A DNA stretch of 39,194 nt from an uncultured Candidatus Saccharibacteria bacterium. GTDB taxonomy: Bacteria; Patescibacteriota; Saccharimonadia; Saccharimonadales; Saccharimonadaceae. Location: positions 1 to 39,194 of the forward strand of contig CALISG010000034.1 of assembly GCA_938042065.1 (NCBI GenBank). Direction: 5' to 3'. Made by a program: the position numbers and the translations under genes. Of the stretch, positions 37,210 to 39,194 are shown piece by piece; position 1 is the first letter of the stretch; each line of letters opens with the position of its first letter. Under the pieces are notes generated by a model. That model saw only the letters and a list, made by a program, of their open reading frames with translations. It had not been told where the DNA came from and did no database searches.

Positions 37210-37509
37210 CTAGCGCCGGCTATTCTGCATAACATTAAGTATTTGATCGATAAAGCCAGCCACGCTCGGGACGAGTTGGCCGGTGAGATTAAGCACCCAA
37301 ACCAACAACACAATCAGCATAGTACCGCCTAAAAGCGACCCGAAACCGAAAAATATACCGCGAAAAAAGTTAATCTTGTAAATCTCGTAGCGATTGCGGT
37401 TGAAGTCGTTGAACAGCTCCTCGAGCAGCGCCTGGCGCGAGCCTTTTTCGTTGTCGTCACGCAAACGCTGAGCCACGCGAGTGAAGATATTATTATGCTT
37501 TTTAGTCAT
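37210..37509 (-). CDS. Small membrane protein, possibly DUF5665-like
   Basis: This 99-residue protein has a basic, helical N-terminal half (RVAQRLRDDNEKGSRQALLEELFNDF), then NRYEIYKINFFRGIFFGFGSLLGGTMLIVLLVWVL with one or two membrane helices (about 49-78), and a short tail. The aromatic FFRGIFFGFGSLLGG stretch is reminiscent of the DUF5665 family; that assignment is from memory of the pattern. ATG 37509 starts the conserved part; the longer frame to 37542 runs toward the terminator upstream. Confidence 0.7.
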   Translation of the reverse strand: MTKKHNNIFTRVAQRLRDDNEKGSRQALLEELFNDFNRNRYEIYKINFFRGIFFGFGSLLGGTMLIVLLVWVLNLTGQLVPSVAGFIDQILNVMQNSRR

Positions 37510-37545
37510 AGATTTAGTTTGCCACAACTCGCCAGTTTTCACAAT

Positions 37546-37581
37546 AAAAAAAGCGCCCTGATTTACAGCAAAACAGAGCGC
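37546..37581 (-). terminator. Intrinsic terminator of the YtxH operon
   Basis: On the minus strand GCGCTCTG (37581-37574) pairs with CAGGGCGC (37560-37553), followed by six T's. Confidence 0.8.
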
Positions 37582-37604
37582 CTTGAGTATTTGATTGGCT
37601 ACAA

Positions 37605-37922
37605 TTATTTGCGCTTACTTGGGCGGTTGAATTCATCCTTGGCGGCGTTAGCAGCACGGACAGTACGGTCGCTATAATCGTCAATGGTTTTGCGGCCTTC
37701 TTCGACGGCAGCATTAGCTTTGTTGCGGACATCGCTATAAACCTTCTCGCCCTTGGCCTTGACCTCTTCGGCTTTTTCGCCAGCTTCGTTCTTTAGTTCG
37801 TTAGCCTTTTTCTTGAGATCAGCACGGGTTTCTTTGCCTGATTTCGGCGCCGTTAGGACGCCAGCGACTACCCCGGCAACTGCGCCAAAGAGCGCTCCCA
37901 AAACAAATTTACGTTTTGACAT
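37605..37922 (-). CDS. YtxH domain protein
   Basis: This 105-residue protein starts with KRKFVLGALFGAVAGVVAGVLTAPKSGKETRADL, the glycine-rich membrane helix followed by APKSGKETR that marks YtxH/GvpP-type envelope stress proteins. A long Lys/Glu/Ala amphipathic helix follows. AGGAGG lies 7 nt before ATG 37922. It is cotranscribed with the membrane protein gene immediately upstream and ends at a strong terminator. Molecular function is unknown for the family. Confidence 0.88.
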   Translation of the reverse strand: MSKRKFVLGALFGAVAGVVAGVLTAPKSGKETRADLKKKANELKNEAGEKAEEVKAKGEKVYSDVRNKANAAVEEGRKTIDDYSDRTVRAANAAKDEFNRPSKRK

Positions 37923-37924
37923 AA

Positions 37925-38182
37925 TTAGTCCTCCTTATTTTTATGTTTTTTAGTTTTGTACATCATCGATTTGATGATCTTGGCGATTGCTGCCGGCGCC
38001 ACCATAGCAGCCGCGCTATTAGCGACCGACTCTACCTTGAGGGCAGTGCGTTCGGCTGCGCAAGCCACCCGTTTGATTTGGCGGGAAATCTGGATTAGCT
38101 TGATCGTCAAGATAATTGCTAGCAGCAAGAACAACGCCAAAGCTGCCGCCAAAATGATGACAAGTATTTGAGCCCATTCCAT
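37925..38182 (-). CDS. Small single-pass membrane protein in the YtxH operon
   Basis: This 85-residue protein has a long hydrophobic N-terminal helix (about 4-32), a basic/alanine-rich amphipathic helix and a Lys-rich tail ending HKNKED. The layout resembles DUF948-type proteins that often accompany YtxH, without a firm match. ATG 38182 is chosen over the TTG at 38185; GGAG is 11 nt upstream. Only 2 nt separate its stop from the YtxH start codon, so the two are coupled. Confidence 0.75.
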   Translation of the reverse strand: MEWAQILVIILAAALALFLLLAIILTIKLIQISRQIKRVACAAERTALKVESVANSAAAMVAPAAIAKIIKSMMYKTKKHKNKED

Positions 38183-38237
38183 CAATATTTGCGCTCCTTT
38201 TTGTTTATTTTAATACTGCTTTTGCAGCTATACTTTC

Positions 38238-38246
38238 ATTATGCCA
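38238..38246 (-). promoter_or_regulatory. Promoter of the YtxH operon
   Basis: TG-G-CATAAT on the minus strand, about 55 nt before ATG 38182. Confidence 0.45.
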
Positions 38247-38256
38247 CGTTCTGTCA

Positions 38257-38274
38257 GAAAAAGCTAGTGCTTTT
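38257..38274 (-). terminator. Short hairpin at the end of galU
   Basis: On the minus strand AAAAGC, a 4-nt loop and GCTTTTT. A minimal terminator overlapping the galU stop; weak. Confidence 0.4.
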
Positions 38275-39178
38275 AGCGATTTTCGCCGTTAATTCGCGAT
38301 TGTAAGAACTGCCGCAGCGCTGGGCCGAGTTTTTGATGTTTCAATCCGAAATCAACCACGGTTTTGATGTATTCCAGTTTATCGCCGGTATCATAATACG
38401 TGCCGTTGGTGATTTCTACGCCGTAAAAATCAAATCCATCGTCGATCATTTCTTGCATAATCGGCTGGACGGTGAATTCGCCGCGGCCGTCAAAGTCGTC
38501 GCGAGCCCGCTCGAGATAGCCGAAGAACTCGCCCGGTAGCAAATAGCTGCTGACGCTCGCCAAATCGGACGGCGCGTTAGCTTTACCAGGTTTTTCAACG
38601 ATATTAGTCATTTTAATGACGCCGTCTTTGACTTGCTGGCCGTTGACTACGCCGTAACGATCGAATTCGGCGTCTTCGACAATTTTCTTGCACGACAAGA
38701 TTGCCCCGTCGAGTTGCTGCGACGCCTCAATCATTTGGCGAAAACGACTCGGTCTAGCCTCGATGAAGTCGTCGGCAAACGTGTAAATCACCGACTCGCC
38801 TGGCATAATCAAATGTGAAGCGCAAGTCAGCGGCGTGGCATTGCCGTAAGGTCCTTTCTGGCGGATGTAGACAAAATTAGCCATTTCGGACAAGCGCTGG
38901 ACGACATCAATTAGCGGCTGCTTTTTGGCGCCGCCAGCGCGCAGGTTAGCCAGCAGCTCTTCGTTTGGCGTATCAAAATGGTCTTCGATCGCCCGCTTGT
39001 TAGCACTACCGATGATAATTATATCCTTAATGCCAGCCTCGACCAATTCCTCGACGACATATTGAATAATCGGCTTGTCAATTAGCGGCAACATTTCTTT
39101 AGGCATAGCTTTGGTCTGCGGCAAAAACCGGGTACCGAAACCAGCGGCAGCGATGATAGCTTTGGTTGGTTTTTTCAT
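38273..39178 (-). CDS. galU: UTP-glucose-1-phosphate uridylyltransferase
   Basis: This 301-residue enzyme makes UDP-glucose for envelope glycans. The nucleotide-binding motif AAAGFGTRFLPQTKAMPKEM (about 10-29) and the following LPLIDKPIIQYVVEELVEAG are GalU signatures; VEKPGKAN and the C-terminal YYDTGDKLEYIKT complete the family pattern. Length is normal. AGGAG lies 7 nt before ATG 39178. Together with the PMM-like HAD enzyme (6403) it points to surface polysaccharide or glycolipid synthesis. Confidence 0.95.
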   Translation of the reverse strand: MKKPTKAIIAAAGFGTRFLPQTKAMPKEMLPLIDKPIIQYVVEELVEAGIKDIIIIGSANKRAIEDHFDTPNEELLANLRAGGAKKQPLIDVVQRLSEMANFVYIRQKGPYGNATPLTCASHLIMPGESVIYTFADDFIEARPSRFRQMIEASQQLDGAILSCKKIVEDAEFDRYGVVNGQQVKDGVIKMTNIVEKPGKANAPSDLASVSSYLLPGEFFGYLERARDDFDGRGEFTVQPIMQEMIDDGFDFYGVEITNGTYYDTGDKLEYIKTVVDFGLKHQKLGPALRQFLQSRINGENR

Positions 39179-39194
39179 AATTTAACTCCTATTC

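Noticed and set aside
1..39194. Recoded UGA (Gracilibacteria/Absconditabacteria)
   Set aside because: Several full-length genes such as rsmD end at UGA in the expected place, and the conserved cores contain no in-frame UGA.
1..39194. CRISPR array or insertion sequence
   Set aside because: No regularly spaced identical repeats with unique spacers, and no transposase-like frame, were seen.

Overview
The window looks like the chromosome of a Candidatus Saccharibacteria (TM7/Patescibacteria) organism. The evidence is compact genes with almost no spacing, UGA used as a normal stop codon (unlike Gracilibacteria), a lean set of informational genes (dnaE, recG, radA, nusA, rplS, tyrS, clpC), a type IV pilus ATPase, a class A penicillin-binding protein, malic enzyme and GalU, and no amino-acid or nucleotide biosynthesis genes. 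The taxonomic call is an inference from gene content and style; no phylogeny was run.

Layout. Positions 1-1153 are the end of an integrated element: a truncated coiled-coil gene, an AT-rich spacer with three 12-bp-period direct repeats, and a 3' fragment of tRNA-Leu(UAG) starting at the anticodon stem-loop, which I read as an attachment-site remnant. The core follows: rsmD and a phospholipase-C-like gene, a small membrane protein, recG, a HAD phosphatase and tyrS, a class A PBP, a minus-strand run of PIN-TRAM/radA/HELLH-protein/clpC (clpC under a CIRCE operator), nusA, the queuosine-salvage pair tgt and yhhQ, a membrane-anchored HNH nuclease divergent from pepN, an rnhB-yraN fusion, rplS, two exported proteins, malic enzyme, pilB, a SpoU methyltransferase, dnaE, three small envelope genes and galU.

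The most unusual content is scattered between these genes. Seven small-ORF loci (coding at 5312, 5976, 24617, 26247 and 32869 on plus; 18992 and 30380 on minus) encode unrelated proteins of 79-142 residues, mostly membrane proteins, but share an architecture. Most have a strong TTGACA/TTGACG-17-TATA promoter or an extended -10. They have a folded 5' leader (near-identical in three plus loci). In six of the seven the Shine-Dalgarno sequence sits in the loop of a small hairpin ending at the AUG, and the stem sequence differs from locus to locus while pairing is kept. In most the coding sequence is itself a chain of perfect short stem-loops. The 3' region is long and folded, with a shared terminator in three plus loci and a different shared element in the two minus loci. 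The 5976 leader also contains two long, mutually exclusive hairpins. I recognise no described RNA or gene family here and regard this as the candidate new system: folded-mRNA cassettes for small, mostly membrane proteins.

A second pattern covers the ordinary genes. Eleven of them have a -10 hexamer (mostly extended TGnTATAAT) ending exactly 6-7 nt before the start codon, so they are probably transcribed as leaderless mRNAs. The folded cassettes, with long leaders and consensus Shine-Dalgarno sequences, are therefore the opposite expression mode in the same genome.
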